Assembly (NCBI RefSeq): GCF_001417775.1
Contig: NZ_BBZJ01000012.1
Span: 434,001 to 498,000, forward strand
DNA from: Streptomyces sp. TP-A0356
GTDB lineage: Bacteria > Actinomycetota > Actinomycetes > Streptomycetales > Streptomycetaceae
DNA: 64,000 nt
Direction: 5' to 3'
Shown here: positions 40,912-49,908 of the stretch, piece after piece
Numbering within the stretch: position 1 is the stretch's first letter
How the letters are laid out: the number at the start of each line of letters is the position of its first letter
Translations under genes and position numbers: made by a program
The notes under the pieces: model-generated
The model's input: only the letters and a program-made list of their open reading frames with translations
Databases searched by the model: none
What the model was told of the DNA's origin: nothing

Positions 40912-42054
40912 ATGTCCACGCCGCAGCACACCAGAACCTTCTCCCCCCGACGTGTGGGGCTCGGCCGCACGGCCGGGGTCGTCGCCGCCTTCGCCGTGCT
41001 CGCCACCGGCTTCGCTTCCGCACCGGCGCACGCCGCCGACGGCCAGATCACCGGACTCGCCGGGAAGTGCGTCGATGTGGCGGGAGCCAACAGCGCCAAC
41101 GGCACCGCGGTCCAGCTCTACGACTGCAACGGAACCAGCGCCCAGAACTGGTCGAACCCGGGCGACGGCACGCTGCGCGCGCTCGGCAAGTGCCTGGACG
41201 TCGTCGACCGGAGCACGGCCGACGGAGCAGCGGTCCAGCTGTGGGACTGCTCGGGCGGCGCCAACCAGCAGTGGGTGGTGACCGGGGCCCACGACATCGT
41301 CAACCCGGCCGCGAACAAGTGCCTGGACGTCCGGGACAACAACAGCGCCAACGGCACCCGTCTGCAGATCTGGAGCTGCACGGGCGCCGCGAACCAGAAG
41401 TGGAACGCGCCCGCCGGCGGTGGCGGCGTCCCGTCCGGATTCGTCGTCGGCGAAGCCCAGTTCAACCAGATGTTCCCGAACCGGAACGGCTTCTACACGT
41501 ACAGCGGTCTGGTCCAGGCCCTGAACTCCCACCCCGCCTTCGCGAACACCGGCAGCGACACGGTGAAGAAGCAGGAGGCCGCGGCCTTCCTCGCCAACGT
41601 CAGCCACGAGACCGGCGGGCTGGTGTACGTGGTCGAGCAGAACACCGCCAACTACCCGAACTACTGCGACTGGAGCCGGCCGTACGGCTGTCCGGCGGGC
41701 CAGGCGGCCTACTACGGGCGCGGGCCGCTCCAGCTCAGCTGGAACTTCAACTACAAGGCCGCGGGCGACTCGCTCGGCATCGACCTGCTCGACAACCCCT
41801 GGCTGGTGCAGAACGACGCTGCCGTCGCCTGGAAGACCGGCCTGTGGTACTGGAACACCCAGTCCGGCCCCGGCACGATGACTCCCCACGACGCCATGGT
41901 GAACCAGGCAGGGTTCGGCCAGACCATCCGCAGCATCAACGGCTCCCTGGAGTGCGACGGCAGGAACCCCGCCCAGGTGCAGAGCCGCGTCGACGCCTAC
42001 CAGCGCTTCACCCAGATCCTCGGCGTCAGCCCCGGCGGCAACCTGTACTGCTGA
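40912..42054 (+). CDS. secreted GH19 chitinase with ricin-type lectin domain
   Basis: A 380-residue exported chitinase. Residues 1-41 are a Sec signal (basic 'SPRRVGLGR', hydrophobic core, cut after APAHA). Residues about 44-166 form a ricin-B-like beta-trefoil with three 'Q-x-W' repeats ending AQNW, NQQW and NQKW, which would bind chitin or other glycans. Residues about 176-380 are the GH19 domain with the general-acid Glu233 in 'NVSHETGG' and 'YYGRGPLQLSWNFNY', the family's sugar-binding stretch. It would hydrolyse beta-1,4-GlcNAc polymers. GTG/ATG choice: ATG 40912 lies 11 bases after AAGGAG. A DasR-like box upstream fits induction by chito-oligosaccharides. Confidence 0.95.
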   Translation: MSTPQHTRTFSPRRVGLGRTAGVVAAFAVLATGFASAPAHAADGQITGLAGKCVDVAGANSANGTAVQLYDCNGTSAQNWSNPGDGTLRALGKCLDVVDRSTADGAAVQLWDCSGGANQQWVVTGAHDIVNPAANKCLDVRDNNSANGTRLQIWSCTGAANQKWNAPAGGGGVPSGFVVGEAQFNQMFPNRNGFYTYSGLVQALNSHPAFANTGSDTVKKQEAAAFLANVSHETGGLVYVVEQNTANYPNYCDWSRPYGCPAGQAAYYGRGPLQLSWNFNYKAAGDSLGIDLLDNPWLVQNDAAVAWKTGLWYWNTQSGPGTMTPHDAMVNQAGFGQTIRSINGSLECDGRNPAQVQSRVDAYQRFTQILGVSPGGNLYC

Positions 42055-42074
42055 ACGAAGGCTTGTCATGGCAG

Positions 42075-42101
42075 GGGGCCGGGGTCGGCGACCCCGGCCC
42101 C
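42075..42101. terminator. strong hairpin after chitinase
   Basis: GGGGCCGGGGTC-GGC-GACCCCGGCCCC, a perfect 12-bp stem 20 bases after the chitinase stop. It lies between convergent chitinase and P450 genes. Confidence 0.8.
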
Positions 42102-42214
42102 TCGCTGCGGGACGCCACGTCGACGCCGTCCGCACCGCGGCCTCTGCGGGCCGAGGCCCCTGACCGAACCCGCGCACACGGCTCGGAAGGGCGCGGCACC
42201 GAGGCCGCTGCGGC

Positions 42215-43477
42215 TCAGCGCCCCAGGCTCACGGGCAGTGTCCGTACGCTGTTGCCCACGAAGCTGGAGTGGCGCGAGAGTTCGTCCTCGGGCACGGCGA
42301 GCGCCAGCCCGGGGAAGCGGGTGAACAGCCGCTCCAGCGCGATCCCCGCCTCCAGCCGGGCCAGCGGCGCGCCGAGGCAGTAGTGGGCGCCATGCCCGAG
42401 CGAGAGGCTCCGAACGGCGCCGGGCCGCGCGGGGCGGGTGACATCGAACCGGTCGACGTCCGGGCCGTGGACGGCCGGATCGCGTCCGGCGGCGGAGTAC
42501 CCGGCGAGCACGGGCGTGCCCTGAGGGATGACCGTCCCGTCCACGGTCAGGTCCCGTACCGGGTACCGGAAGGGGAAGTAGCTGACCGGGGCGTCCCAGC
42601 GCAGCGTCTCCTCGACGACGTCGCCCCAGCTCGCCTTCCCCTGCCGGACGAGTTCGAGCTGGTCGCGGTGGCCGCACAGCGCCCGTACGGCGTTGGTGAT
42701 CAGGTTGAGCGTGGTTTCGTGCCCGGCGATGATCATCAGTACCAGGGTGCCGATCAGCTCCCGCGGGCTGAGCCGGGCGCCGTCCTCGTCGCGGGCGGCG
42801 ATGAGCGCGCTGGTGAGGTCGTCTCCGGGGTGCTCGGCCCGAGCGGCGGCGATCTCACCGAGGACGGCGACGAGTTCACGGTTGGCGACGACGGCCTCCT
42901 GCGGGCCGATGTCGGTCGCCACCACTTGGTTGGACAGGTGGTGGAGCCGGTCGCGGTACTGGGCGTCGACACCGAGCAGTTCGCTGATGACACCCATCGG
43001 CAGGGGCAGCGCGAAGTGCCGGCGCAGATCGGCGACTCCCCCGCCCGCCGCGGCGGCACGAGCCAGGTCGTCCAGCAGTGAGGCCGTCAACTCCTCGATG
43101 CGGGGCCGCAGTTGTTCCACTCTCCGGGCGGTGAACGCCCGGCTCACCAGCGACCGCAGCCGACGGTGGTCATCCCCGTCGGCGGTGGTCATCCCCTGCA
43201 CGGTCGCGAAGGTCATGAGGGGCCAGCCCTCGGCGATCCGCCCTTCCCGCAAGGCCGCGAAGTGCCGCGCGTTCTTCGCGACGTCGGGATGGGCGAGGAA
43301 CTCCCTGAGCGCCTCGTGCCCGAGGACGGCCATCCCCGCCACCTCCCCTGGCAGCACCACCGGCGCGACGGCGCCGCGTGCGAGCAGCCGCGCGTTGTCG
43401 GCGTGCGGGCAGCCGCCGGAGGGGTCCATACGGTGCGGTGCGGCGGCGGAGGTGTCCACCGGTGACTCCTCGTCCAC
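42215..43477 (-). CDS. cytochrome P450
   Basis: A 420-residue bacterial class I P450. I-helix 'AGHETT' (251-256), K-helix 'EETLR' and the haem loop 'LGHGAHYCLGAPLARLE' with Cys367 as iron ligand are all intact; the loop has Leu in place of the common Phe at its first position. GTG at 43477 is the start. No ferredoxin or reductase lies next to it, so it depends on shared redox partners. It is divergent from the Rho paralogue. Substrate is unknown. Confidence 0.94.
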   Translation of the reverse strand: MDEESPVDTSAAAPHRMDPSGGCPHADNARLLARGAVAPVVLPGEVAGMAVLGHEALREFLAHPDVAKNARHFAALREGRIAEGWPLMTFATVQGMTTADGDDHRRLRSLVSRAFTARRVEQLRPRIEELTASLLDDLARAAAAGGGVADLRRHFALPLPMGVISELLGVDAQYRDRLHHLSNQVVATDIGPQEAVVANRELVAVLGEIAAARAEHPGDDLTSALIAARDEDGARLSPRELIGTLVLMIIAGHETTLNLITNAVRALCGHRDQLELVRQGKASWGDVVEETLRWDAPVSYFPFRYPVRDLTVDGTVIPQGTPVLAGYSAAGRDPAVHGPDVDRFDVTRPARPGAVRSLSLGHGAHYCLGAPLARLEAGIALERLFTRFPGLALAVPEDELSRHSSFVGNSVRTLPVSLGR

Positions 43478-43831
43478 GGGGGCGGGGGACGCGTACCACG
43501 ACGATTCTGCCCAGGATCGGGAGACGGGAATAGACGGCGCGACCCTCGCGTTGGAACAGGTGATCGCAGCCGTACCTGTATGATGAGTGCTACAGTGCGG
43601 TCAGCACCTGTGTACGCCCCGCTTCGGGCGCCGGTGCCATTTCCTCCTCAGTTCGCCGACCCGTCCGTCGTATCCAGGCGGCTCATCGGTTTCCCGGCAC
43701 CACCTCGTGAACAGCACGTTTCCGCCGTGCCCGAGGTGATCTCCCCGCCGTACCGAGGCGTGATCATGCCGCCTCCCGGCACCTCCCCCCCTTGTCTGCT
43801 TCTCTGGCTTCCGTCCGCGAAAGGACCTCAT
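43478..43831 (+). other. 354-bp leader/promoter region of the Rho paralogue
   Basis: Lies between divergent P450 and rho-like genes. A TATGAT (43579-43584) may be a -10 box, but no well-spaced -35 is seen. The roughly 240 bases from there to the ATG are C-rich and G-poor in places (43700-43810), the base composition that Rho itself favours in RNA, so a self-regulated leader is possible. No separate gene is supported. Confidence 0.35.
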
Positions 43832-44971
43832 ATGACCACCACACTCGAACGACCTGCCGTCCGGCAGGATGCCCCGCCCCAGACCGTCACCGGTGTCCTC
43901 GACGTCGATCAGAACGGCAAGGGACACCTGCGCGCCGGGAGCTGCCTGGCCTCGCCCGCCGACCTCCAGGTCTCCCCCGCCCTCATCCGCCGCCACGGCC
44001 TGCGCAAGGGCGACACGCTCGTCGGCACCCGTGGCGGGCACTCCCTCACCGACATCGAGCGCATCAACGGCCGGGCCCCCGAGGAACTGCGCGGCCGTCC
44101 GCACTTCCGCGATCTCACGCCGCTGCACCCGCGCGAGCGGATCCGGCTCGAACACCCGGCGGCGGGCCTGTCCGGGCGCCTGATGGACCTCGTCTCACCC
44201 GTCGGCAAGGGGCAGCGCGGGCTGATCGTCGCGCCTCCCAAGACCGGCAAGACCGTACTGCTCCAGCAGATCGCGGCGGCCGTCGCCGGCAACCACCCCG
44301 AATGCCATCTGATGGTGATGCTGCTCGACGAGCGGCCCGAGGAGGTCACCGACATGCGCCGCTCGGTACGCGGCGAGGTGTATGCCTCGACGTTCGACCG
44401 GACCCCGAGGCAGCACATCGCGCTCGCCGAACTGGTCGTCGAGCGCGCCAAGCGGCTCGTCGAGCAGGGGCAGGACGTCGTCATCCTGCTCGACTCGCTG
44501 ACCCGGCTGTGCCGCGCGCACAACAACGCGGCCGCCGCCGGTGGCCGCACCCTCAGTGGCGGCGTCGACGCGGCCGCCCTGCAGGGCCCCAAGCGCCTCT
44601 TCGGCGCCGCGCGGCTGGCCGAGGAGGGTGGCTCGCTCACCATCCTGGCCACCGCCCTGGTCGAGACCGGTTCCCGCGCCGACGAATTCTTCTTCGAGGA
44701 GCTCAAGAGCACCGGCAACATGGAGCTCCGCCTCGACCGCGCCCTCGCCTCGCGCCGCGTCTTCCCGGCCGTGGACATCACCCCGTCCGGTACCCGCCGC
44801 GAGGAACTCCTCATGCCCGGGGGCGAGCTGGCCGCCGTACGAGGACTGCGACGCGTCCTGCGGGCGCGCGACGGCCAGGCGCACCTGGAGACCCTGCTGG
44901 AACGGATGCGGGCCACACCGGACAACGCGGCCTTCCTGCGCCAGGTCCAGCCCACGCTGCCGGCCGGCTGA
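43832..44971 (+). CDS. rho: Rho-like transcription terminator paralogue, short form
   Basis: A 379-residue hexameric-helicase-type Rho. Walker A 'APPKTGKTVLL' (134-144), 'LLDERPEEVTDM', Walker B 'VVILLDSLTRL' and the Q-loop region 'GGVDAAALQGPKRLFGAARLAEEGGS' show an intact RecA-like ATPase core. The N-terminal helical bundle and the long Arg/Asp-rich insert of the housekeeping streptomycete Rho are absent. The cold-shock-like domain (18-65) has GKGH at 29-32 where E. coli has GFGF, so both RNP1 phenylalanines are lost. Residue 293 is Ser ('LKSTGNMEL') where E. coli has Gly337; G337S gives bicyclomycin resistance there. ATG follows AAAGGA. A second, specialised or resistant Rho is inferred. 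Confidence 0.93.
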   Translation: MTTTLERPAVRQDAPPQTVTGVLDVDQNGKGHLRAGSCLASPADLQVSPALIRRHGLRKGDTLVGTRGGHSLTDIERINGRAPEELRGRPHFRDLTPLHPRERIRLEHPAAGLSGRLMDLVSPVGKGQRGLIVAPPKTGKTVLLQQIAAAVAGNHPECHLMVMLLDERPEEVTDMRRSVRGEVYASTFDRTPRQHIALAELVVERAKRLVEQGQDVVILLDSLTRLCRAHNNAAAAGGRTLSGGVDAAALQGPKRLFGAARLAEEGGSLTILATALVETGSRADEFFFEELKSTGNMELRLDRALASRRVFPAVDITPSGTRREELLMPGGELAAVRGLRRVLRARDGQAHLETLLERMRATPDNAAFLRQVQPTLPAG

Positions 44972-44973
44972 GC

Positions 44974-44997
44974 CGCCGGGGCGTCCGGGCCCCGGCG
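44974..44997 (+). terminator. terminator after the Rho paralogue
   Basis: CGCCGGGGC-N6-GCCCCGGCG, a perfect 9-bp stem beginning 3 bases after the stop codon. Confidence 0.7.
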
Positions 44998-45076
44998 TGC
45001 GGCATCCGGGTGCCCCATCCCCCACTCGGCTCAAGGTATCCGGGCGTCCGCGCTCAGCGTTCTTACGGTGGCTGAT

Positions 45077-46243
45077 ATGACCATCGGATTTTCGCCCCGC
45101 GCCATCATCTTCTGCTGTGCGCTCAGCACGGTCGGTGCGCTCGCCTTCCTCGCCCACTTCGCCGTCGCCGGCACGGGCACCGGCTCCGCCGCCCCGGGGC
45201 CCGCGGCCTCGCAGCAGCCGCTCCTGTACGAGAGCGACACCCAGGTGCGGCCCCGAGCGGGGGCTCCCGAGGTCCCGAACGTGTCGGCGCTGTCATGGGT
45301 GGTGGCGGACGCCGACAGCGGAAAGGTGCTCGCCGCGCACGACGCGCACCGCCCGCTGCCGCCCGCGAGCACGCTGAAGACGCTGTTCGCGCTCACCGTC
45401 CTGCCGACGCTGCCGCGCGACACCCAGCACACCGTCACCGAACAGGAACTCGCGGGCATCGGCCCCGGCAGCAGTCTCGTCGGGGTGCGCGAAGGACACA
45501 CCTACCGGGTCGCCGACCTGTGGAGGGGGGTCTTCCTGAACTCCGGCAACGACGCCGTGCACGTGCTGGCCGCACTCAACGGAGGCGTGGACACCACTGT
45601 CCGCAAGATGCAGGCCAAGGCCCGCGCACTGGGTGCCCTCGACACCCATGTGGTCACGCCCGACGGGTACGACGCCCCGGGGCAGGTGTCGTCCGCGTAC
45701 GACCTGGCGGTGTTCGGGCGGGCCGGGCTGCACGACCCGGACTTCGCGCGCTACTGCGCCACCGCCGAGTCGACGTTCCCCGGTGACGGCGGATCGTACG
45801 AGATCGCGAACACCAACCGGCTGCTGACCGGTGCCGACGGCGTCGCGGCCTACCCCGGGCTGATCGGCATCAAGAACGGCTACACCAGCGGCGCGGGCAA
45901 CACGCTCGTGGCCGCCGCCCGCCATGGCGCGCGCACGCTGGTGGTGACGGTGATGAACCCTCAGGAGGGCGGCGGTTTCGCGGTCTACGAGGAGGCCCGC
46001 TCACTGCTCGACTGGGGGTTCTCCGCCGCCGAGCGGGTCACGCCGGTCGGCTCACTGCTGCCCGACCGGCCGCCCGTGGCAGGGTCGGGTCCCACCACAG
46101 TGCCCAGGACGAAGCCCGCTCAGGAGGACGGCGACGGAGCCGGCTGGCCGGATCCGGGGGCGCTGGCGGGCGCGGTCGGTGTGGGCGCCGGCGCGCTGGT
46201 ACTGGCTCTACGGCTGAAGGGCGGCCGGTCGACGCGCGGCTGA
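45077..46243 (+). CDS. D-alanyl-D-alanine carboxypeptidase (DacA-type PBP)
   Basis: A 388-residue membrane-anchored DD-carboxypeptidase. An N-terminal membrane anchor (about 8-32) precedes the penicillin-binding domain with Ser98-T-L-Lys101 ('PASTLKTLF'), Ser156-Gly-Asn158 ('LNSGNDAV') and Lys266-Asn-Gly ('IKNGYTSGAG'); a C-terminal hydrophobic segment (about 362-378) may be a second anchor. It would trim the terminal D-Ala of peptidoglycan stems. ATG at 45077 has GGTGG 5 bases upstream; an in-frame GTG at 45068 is possible. The 3' end overlaps the convergent GT87 gene by 124 bp. Confidence 0.92.
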   Translation: MTIGFSPRAIIFCCALSTVGALAFLAHFAVAGTGTGSAAPGPAASQQPLLYESDTQVRPRAGAPEVPNVSALSWVVADADSGKVLAAHDAHRPLPPASTLKTLFALTVLPTLPRDTQHTVTEQELAGIGPGSSLVGVREGHTYRVADLWRGVFLNSGNDAVHVLAALNGGVDTTVRKMQAKARALGALDTHVVTPDGYDAPGQVSSAYDLAVFGRAGLHDPDFARYCATAESTFPGDGGSYEIANTNRLLTGADGVAAYPGLIGIKNGYTSGAGNTLVAAARHGARTLVVTVMNPQEGGGFAVYEEARSLLDWGFSAAERVTPVGSLLPDRPPVAGSGPTTVPRTKPAQEDGDGAGWPDPGALAGAVGVGAGALVLALRLKGGRSTRG

Positions 46244-47352
46244 CCGACCGGCAGCCGAAGCAGCAGGCTGAGGGTGATCCACACATAGGCGTTGCTACCG
46301 AGGAAGCCGTCGACGCCGGAGGCGTCGTCGAACCACAGCCACACCACGCTGCTGCACAGCACCACGTACATCGCACCCGCGAGCCGCAGCCGGCGACCGT
46401 GCACCAGCACGGCGAACGACGGCAGCAGCCACACGAGGTGGTGCACCCAGGTGATCGGGCTGACCAGACAGGCGGTGAGCCCGGTGAGGGCGAACGCGGC
46501 CCGCCAGTCCCCTGCCCGCAGCGCGCGGTGTGTGCGCCACACCCATACCGCGAGGACCAGGACGACCCCCAGCGCCCAGACGGCGCGGCTCGGATCGTCC
46601 GGGGCCGCGAGCCGGGCGAGCACGCCTTGCAGGGACTGGTTGGAGACGTATTCGAGGTGGCCCACACGCGTGGTGTCCCAGACGGCGTGCGTCCAGTAGA
46701 AGCGGGAGGCGTCCGGTGCCGCCCAGGCCGCGAGCGCGGTGGCGGCCGTTGCCACGGCGGTCGCGACGGCGGCGGCCCGCCATCTGCGGGCGAGCAGCAG
46801 CAGCCCGATGAAGACCGCGGGAGTGAGCTTGACGGCCGCAGCGAGTCCGATGCCGACCCCGGCCCAGCGCTCGCGCCCGCTGGACAGCAGCCAGGCGTCG
46901 CTCAGCACGAGGGCCAGCAGCAACAGGTTGACCTGCCCGAAGCTGAAAGTGTCCCGAACGGGTTCCAGCATCGCCAGCGCGCAGCCCGCCAGCGCCCAGC
47001 CGAACCAGCCGTAGCGGCGCAGCTCCTGGCCCACCAGGATCCACAGCGCGAAGACCACGGCCGCGAGGTTGAGCACCAGTGTGACGGCGATCGCCACCCC
47101 CAGGCCGACGAACGCCATCGGCACCATGCTCAGGGCGGCGAACGGCGGATAGGTGAAGCCGTACGTCGTCCCCGGCACCCGGTAGTCGTAGATGCGGCCG
47201 CCGTGGTGCATCCAGGCGTCCACGGTCCCGTAGTAGACGCGCAGGTCGAACCAGCCCCGCAGCAGCGGCACCGTGGCGGTGAAGACGGCCACGGCGGCGG
47301 TGAGACACAGGACGAGGAGGAGCCGACCGCGCTCGGTGCGCGGCGGTCTCAC
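46120..47352 (-). CDS. GT87/DUF2029 polyprenol-phosphate-mannose-dependent membrane mannosyltransferase
   Basis: A 410-residue membrane glycosyltransferase with roughly ten membrane segments. The first extracytoplasmic loop 'LLRGWFDLRVYYGTVDAWMHHGGRIYDY' has the Asp of GT-C enzymes, and 'YGFTYPPFAALSMVPMAFVG' and 'PVRDTFSFGQVNLLLLALVLSDAWLL' are typical of GT87 (PimE/DUF2029). It probably adds alpha-mannose from polyprenol-P-mannose to a lipoglycan or protein outside the membrane. GTG at 47352 overlaps the mptB-like stop (GTGA), so it is the second gene of that operon. Its last 40 codons are Pro/Ala/Ser-rich and lie antisense to the carboxypeptidase gene. Confidence 0.88.
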   Translation of the reverse strand: MRPPRTERGRLLLVLCLTAAVAVFTATVPLLRGWFDLRVYYGTVDAWMHHGGRIYDYRVPGTTYGFTYPPFAALSMVPMAFVGLGVAIAVTLVLNLAAVVFALWILVGQELRRYGWFGWALAGCALAMLEPVRDTFSFGQVNLLLLALVLSDAWLLSSGRERWAGVGIGLAAAVKLTPAVFIGLLLLARRWRAAAVATAVATAATALAAWAAPDASRFYWTHAVWDTTRVGHLEYVSNQSLQGVLARLAAPDDPSRAVWALGVVLVLAVWVWRTHRALRAGDWRAAFALTGLTACLVSPITWVHHLVWLLPSFAVLVHGRRLRLAGAMYVVLCSSVVWLWFDDASGVDGFLGSNAYVWITLSLLLRLPVGQPRVDRPPFSRRASTSAPAPTPTAPASAPGSGQPAPSPSS

Positions 47353-48737
47353 GCGGTCTCTCCCAGCACGGGTGCCTGCGCCGCCTGGTGTGCCTGCCAC
47401 AGCACGATGACGGCGAGGACACCGCCGGAGACGGCGAGGACCACCTGCGCGAGGTCCGGCGGGCCGCCGCTCGGCAGCACGGCGAGCGCGAGGATGGCGG
47501 TGGCGGCGGCCACCCGATGGCGTACGGAGGTGCTGGGTGCGGCGGCGGCGATGAGGAACAGGCCCCACAGGGCGTACCAGGGCCGGATCGCCGGGCCGAG
47601 GACGGCCACGACGGCGAGGCTCAGGCCGAGCGCGTAGACGGGTGCGGGCCGCAGCCTCAGCCATATGACGACCACCGCGGCCGTCGTGGCGAGAAGCCCG
47701 GCGACGTGCCAGACCGGGATCGCCAGGGGCGCCAGGTCGCTCCCGAGCCCTTCGAGCACATGGCCGGTGATCCGGCCGAGCACGCTGGTGGGCGACCAGT
47801 TGTGCGGGGAGACGGGCGTCTTCAGGGCCGCGACCCACCCGTATCCGGTACCCGCGACGGCGGTGGCCACGACCGTGGTGAGGAGCGCGACCGCCGCCGT
47901 CGTCGTCACCGCCCGTACGACGCCGACATGTCTGCGCAGCGCGATCACCGCGAGCAGTCCCAGCGCGGCCGGGGCCTTGACCAGCGCGGCGAGCGTGACG
48001 AGCACGACGCCGAGGACGTGAAGACGGCCCCGGGCGACGAGCAGGCCGACGCCGAGCAGCCCCAGCATGATGGCGTCGTTGTGGGCGCCGGCCACCAGGT
48101 GCAGCAGCACCAGCGGGTTCAGGGCGCCGAGCCACAGCGCGGCGACCGGATCGGCGCCGCACTGCCGGGCGAGCCGGGGCAGTGCCGCCGCCATCAGCGC
48201 CACGCCGACGAGCGCGACCAGCCTCATGCCGAGCAGCCCGGCCGGCAGTTCACCACGGGTCAGCCCGGAGAGGGCGGAGGCCACGACGAGGAAGACCGGC
48301 CCGTAGGGGGCCGCGGTGTCCCGCCACACCGGCGCGACCTCGTCCGCCAGCGGCCCGCCGAGCGCCACGGGCCCGTGGGCGTAGACGTCTATGTGCGCGT
48401 CGACCATGGCGCCCTGCGCGAGGTAGCTGTACACGTCCCGGCTGAACAGCGGCGGCCCGAGCAGCAGCGGTGCCGCCCAGACGGCCAGGACGAGCAGCAG
48501 GGCGCGCGGGGTCGGCGGCTCGGGGCCGCGTATCACCCTGCCGAGCAGCGCCCACGCGACGATCAGCAGGACGACACCGAAGTACACCCCCACCAGTCCG
48601 AGGGCGGCGCGCCCGGACTCGGGGGAGACCAGATCCGCGACCGGCAGGGCCCCGGCGGTCTCACCGCCCAGCGCGAGGAAGGCGGTACCGGCCAGACCGA
48701 GCGCCTGGCAGCGGCGGAGATCGACGGGGAAAACCAT
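47349..48737 (-). CDS. mptB: MptB-like alpha-1,6-mannosyltransferase
   Basis: A 462-residue GT-C mannosyltransferase with about twelve membrane segments. 'LLGPPLFSRDVYSYLAQGAMVD' has the Asp-based catalytic loop, followed by 'YAHGPVALGGPL' and 'LNPLVLLHLVAGAHNDAIMLGLLGVGL', which define the MptB (polyprenol phosphomannose-dependent alpha-1,6-mannosyltransferase) group. In corynebacteria MptB starts the mannan backbone of lipomannan; in streptomycetes the acceptor is less clear. ATG at 48737 is used; a GTG at 48746 is in frame. It is the first gene of a two-gene operon with GT87. Confidence 0.9.
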   Translation of the reverse strand: MVFPVDLRRCQALGLAGTAFLALGGETAGALPVADLVSPESGRAALGLVGVYFGVVLLIVAWALLGRVIRGPEPPTPRALLLVLAVWAAPLLLGPPLFSRDVYSYLAQGAMVDAHIDVYAHGPVALGGPLADEVAPVWRDTAAPYGPVFLVVASALSGLTRGELPAGLLGMRLVALVGVALMAAALPRLARQCGADPVAALWLGALNPLVLLHLVAGAHNDAIMLGLLGVGLLVARGRLHVLGVVLVTLAALVKAPAALGLLAVIALRRHVGVVRAVTTTAAVALLTTVVATAVAGTGYGWVAALKTPVSPHNWSPTSVLGRITGHVLEGLGSDLAPLAIPVWHVAGLLATTAAVVVIWLRLRPAPVYALGLSLAVVAVLGPAIRPWYALWGLFLIAAAAPSTSVRHRVAAATAILALAVLPSGGPPDLAQVVLAVSGGVLAVIVLWQAHQAAQAPVLGETA

Positions 48738-48945
48738 GGCCAACACTCGGGAAGCGTGTCAACGCCGGGTGGCCGGAAAGCGACGCCTTTCCCTCGCGCG
48801 GGCGGCCTGCGAGTGACCGCCGTGTGAGCGATGGCCGTCACCGGGCGCGGAAGTCCCGGTCAGCGCCCCGGAACGCGGACGGCCCCGGCACGGCACAGAC
48901 CACCCCCTCAGCACCCGGGCAGCCGTGACGGGCACGGACACTTCG

Positions 48946-49878
48946 TCAGAACACGGACAGCCCCGTCAGCGTGGTGAAGCGGTCCAGGGCCGCGACTCCC
49001 GCCACCGAGTTGCCGCGCTCGTCGAGGCCGGGGCTCCAGACGCACAGCGTGCAACGGCCGGGCACGACCGCGATGATGCCGCCGCCGACGCCGCTCTTGC
49101 CGGGCAGACCGACTCGGTAGGCGAAGTCGCCGGCCGCGTCGTAGGTGCCGCAGGTCAGCATGACCGCGTTCACCTGCTTGGCCTGGCTGCGGGTCAGCAG
49201 CCTGCTGCCGTCGGCTCGGACGCCGTGGCGGGCCAGGACGCCGGTGGCCAGGGCGAGGTCCGCGCAGGAGGCCTCGACGGAGCACTGACGGAAGTACTGA
49301 TCCAGGAGGACCGGCACCGGATTGCCGATGTTGCCGTAGGACGCCATGAAGTGGCCGAGCGCGGCGTTGCGGTCGCCGTGCGCGGCCTCGGAGGCGGCGA
49401 CCTCCTGGTCGAAGGAGAGACCGGGGTTGCCGCTCTCGGTCCGCAGGAAGTCGAGCAGGGTGCCGGCCGCGTCGCCGGTACGGGTGTGCAGCCGGTCGGT
49501 GACGACGAGAGCGCCCGCGTTGATGAAGGGGTTGCGCGGGATGCCGTTCTCGTACTCCAGCTGGACCAGTGAGTTGAACGGGTTGCCGGACGGCTCACGG
49601 CCCACGTGCTCCCACAGTTCGTCGCCCTCACGGGCCAGGTCGAGGGCGAGGGTGAAGACCTTGGTGATGGACTGCGTGGAGAACGGCTGACGCCACTCCC
49701 CCACGCCGTACACGGTGCCGTCCAGCTCGGCGACCGCCATGCCGAAGCGGCGCGGGTCGAGGGCGGCGAGGGCCGGGATGTAGTCGGCGGCCCGCCCGCG
49801 CCCGGGCCGCTGCTCCAGCTCTTCGGCGATGCGTTCGATTACGGGCTGGAAGCTCAGCGACGGGGCCATGGTCACCAT
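48946..49878 (-). CDS. glsA: glutaminase
   Basis: A 310-residue serine-dependent glutaminase (beta-lactamase-like fold). The catalytic Ser-x-x-Lys is in 'FSTQSITKVFTLAL', followed by 'NPFNSLVQLEYENGIPRNPFINAGAL' and 'CGTYDAAGDFAYRVGLPGKSGVGGGIIA', all conserved. It converts Gln to Glu plus ammonium. Two ATGs, at 49878 and 49869, are possible starts. It lies 144 bases after aspA in the same direction, past a hairpin and a palindrome, so it is probably a separate unit serving the same amide-nitrogen theme. Confidence 0.94.
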   Translation of the reverse strand: MVTMAPSLSFQPVIERIAEELEQRPGRGRAADYIPALAALDPRRFGMAVAELDGTVYGVGEWRQPFSTQSITKVFTLALDLAREGDELWEHVGREPSGNPFNSLVQLEYENGIPRNPFINAGALVVTDRLHTRTGDAAGTLLDFLRTESGNPGLSFDQEVAASEAAHGDRNAALGHFMASYGNIGNPVPVLLDQYFRQCSVEASCADLALATGVLARHGVRADGSRLLTRSQAKQVNAVMLTCGTYDAAGDFAYRVGLPGKSGVGGGIIAVVPGRCTLCVWSPGLDERGNSVAGVAALDRFTTLTGLSVF

Positions 49879-49908
49879 CGTGCCGCCCCACGGGACAGAC
49901 CGCTCACC

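Noticed and set aside
42215..44971. P450 plus Rho paralogue as a bicyclomycin biosynthetic cluster
   Set aside because: A P450 is adjacent, but there is no cyclodipeptide synthase or set of 2-oxoglutarate oxygenases nearby, so a cluster cannot be claimed.
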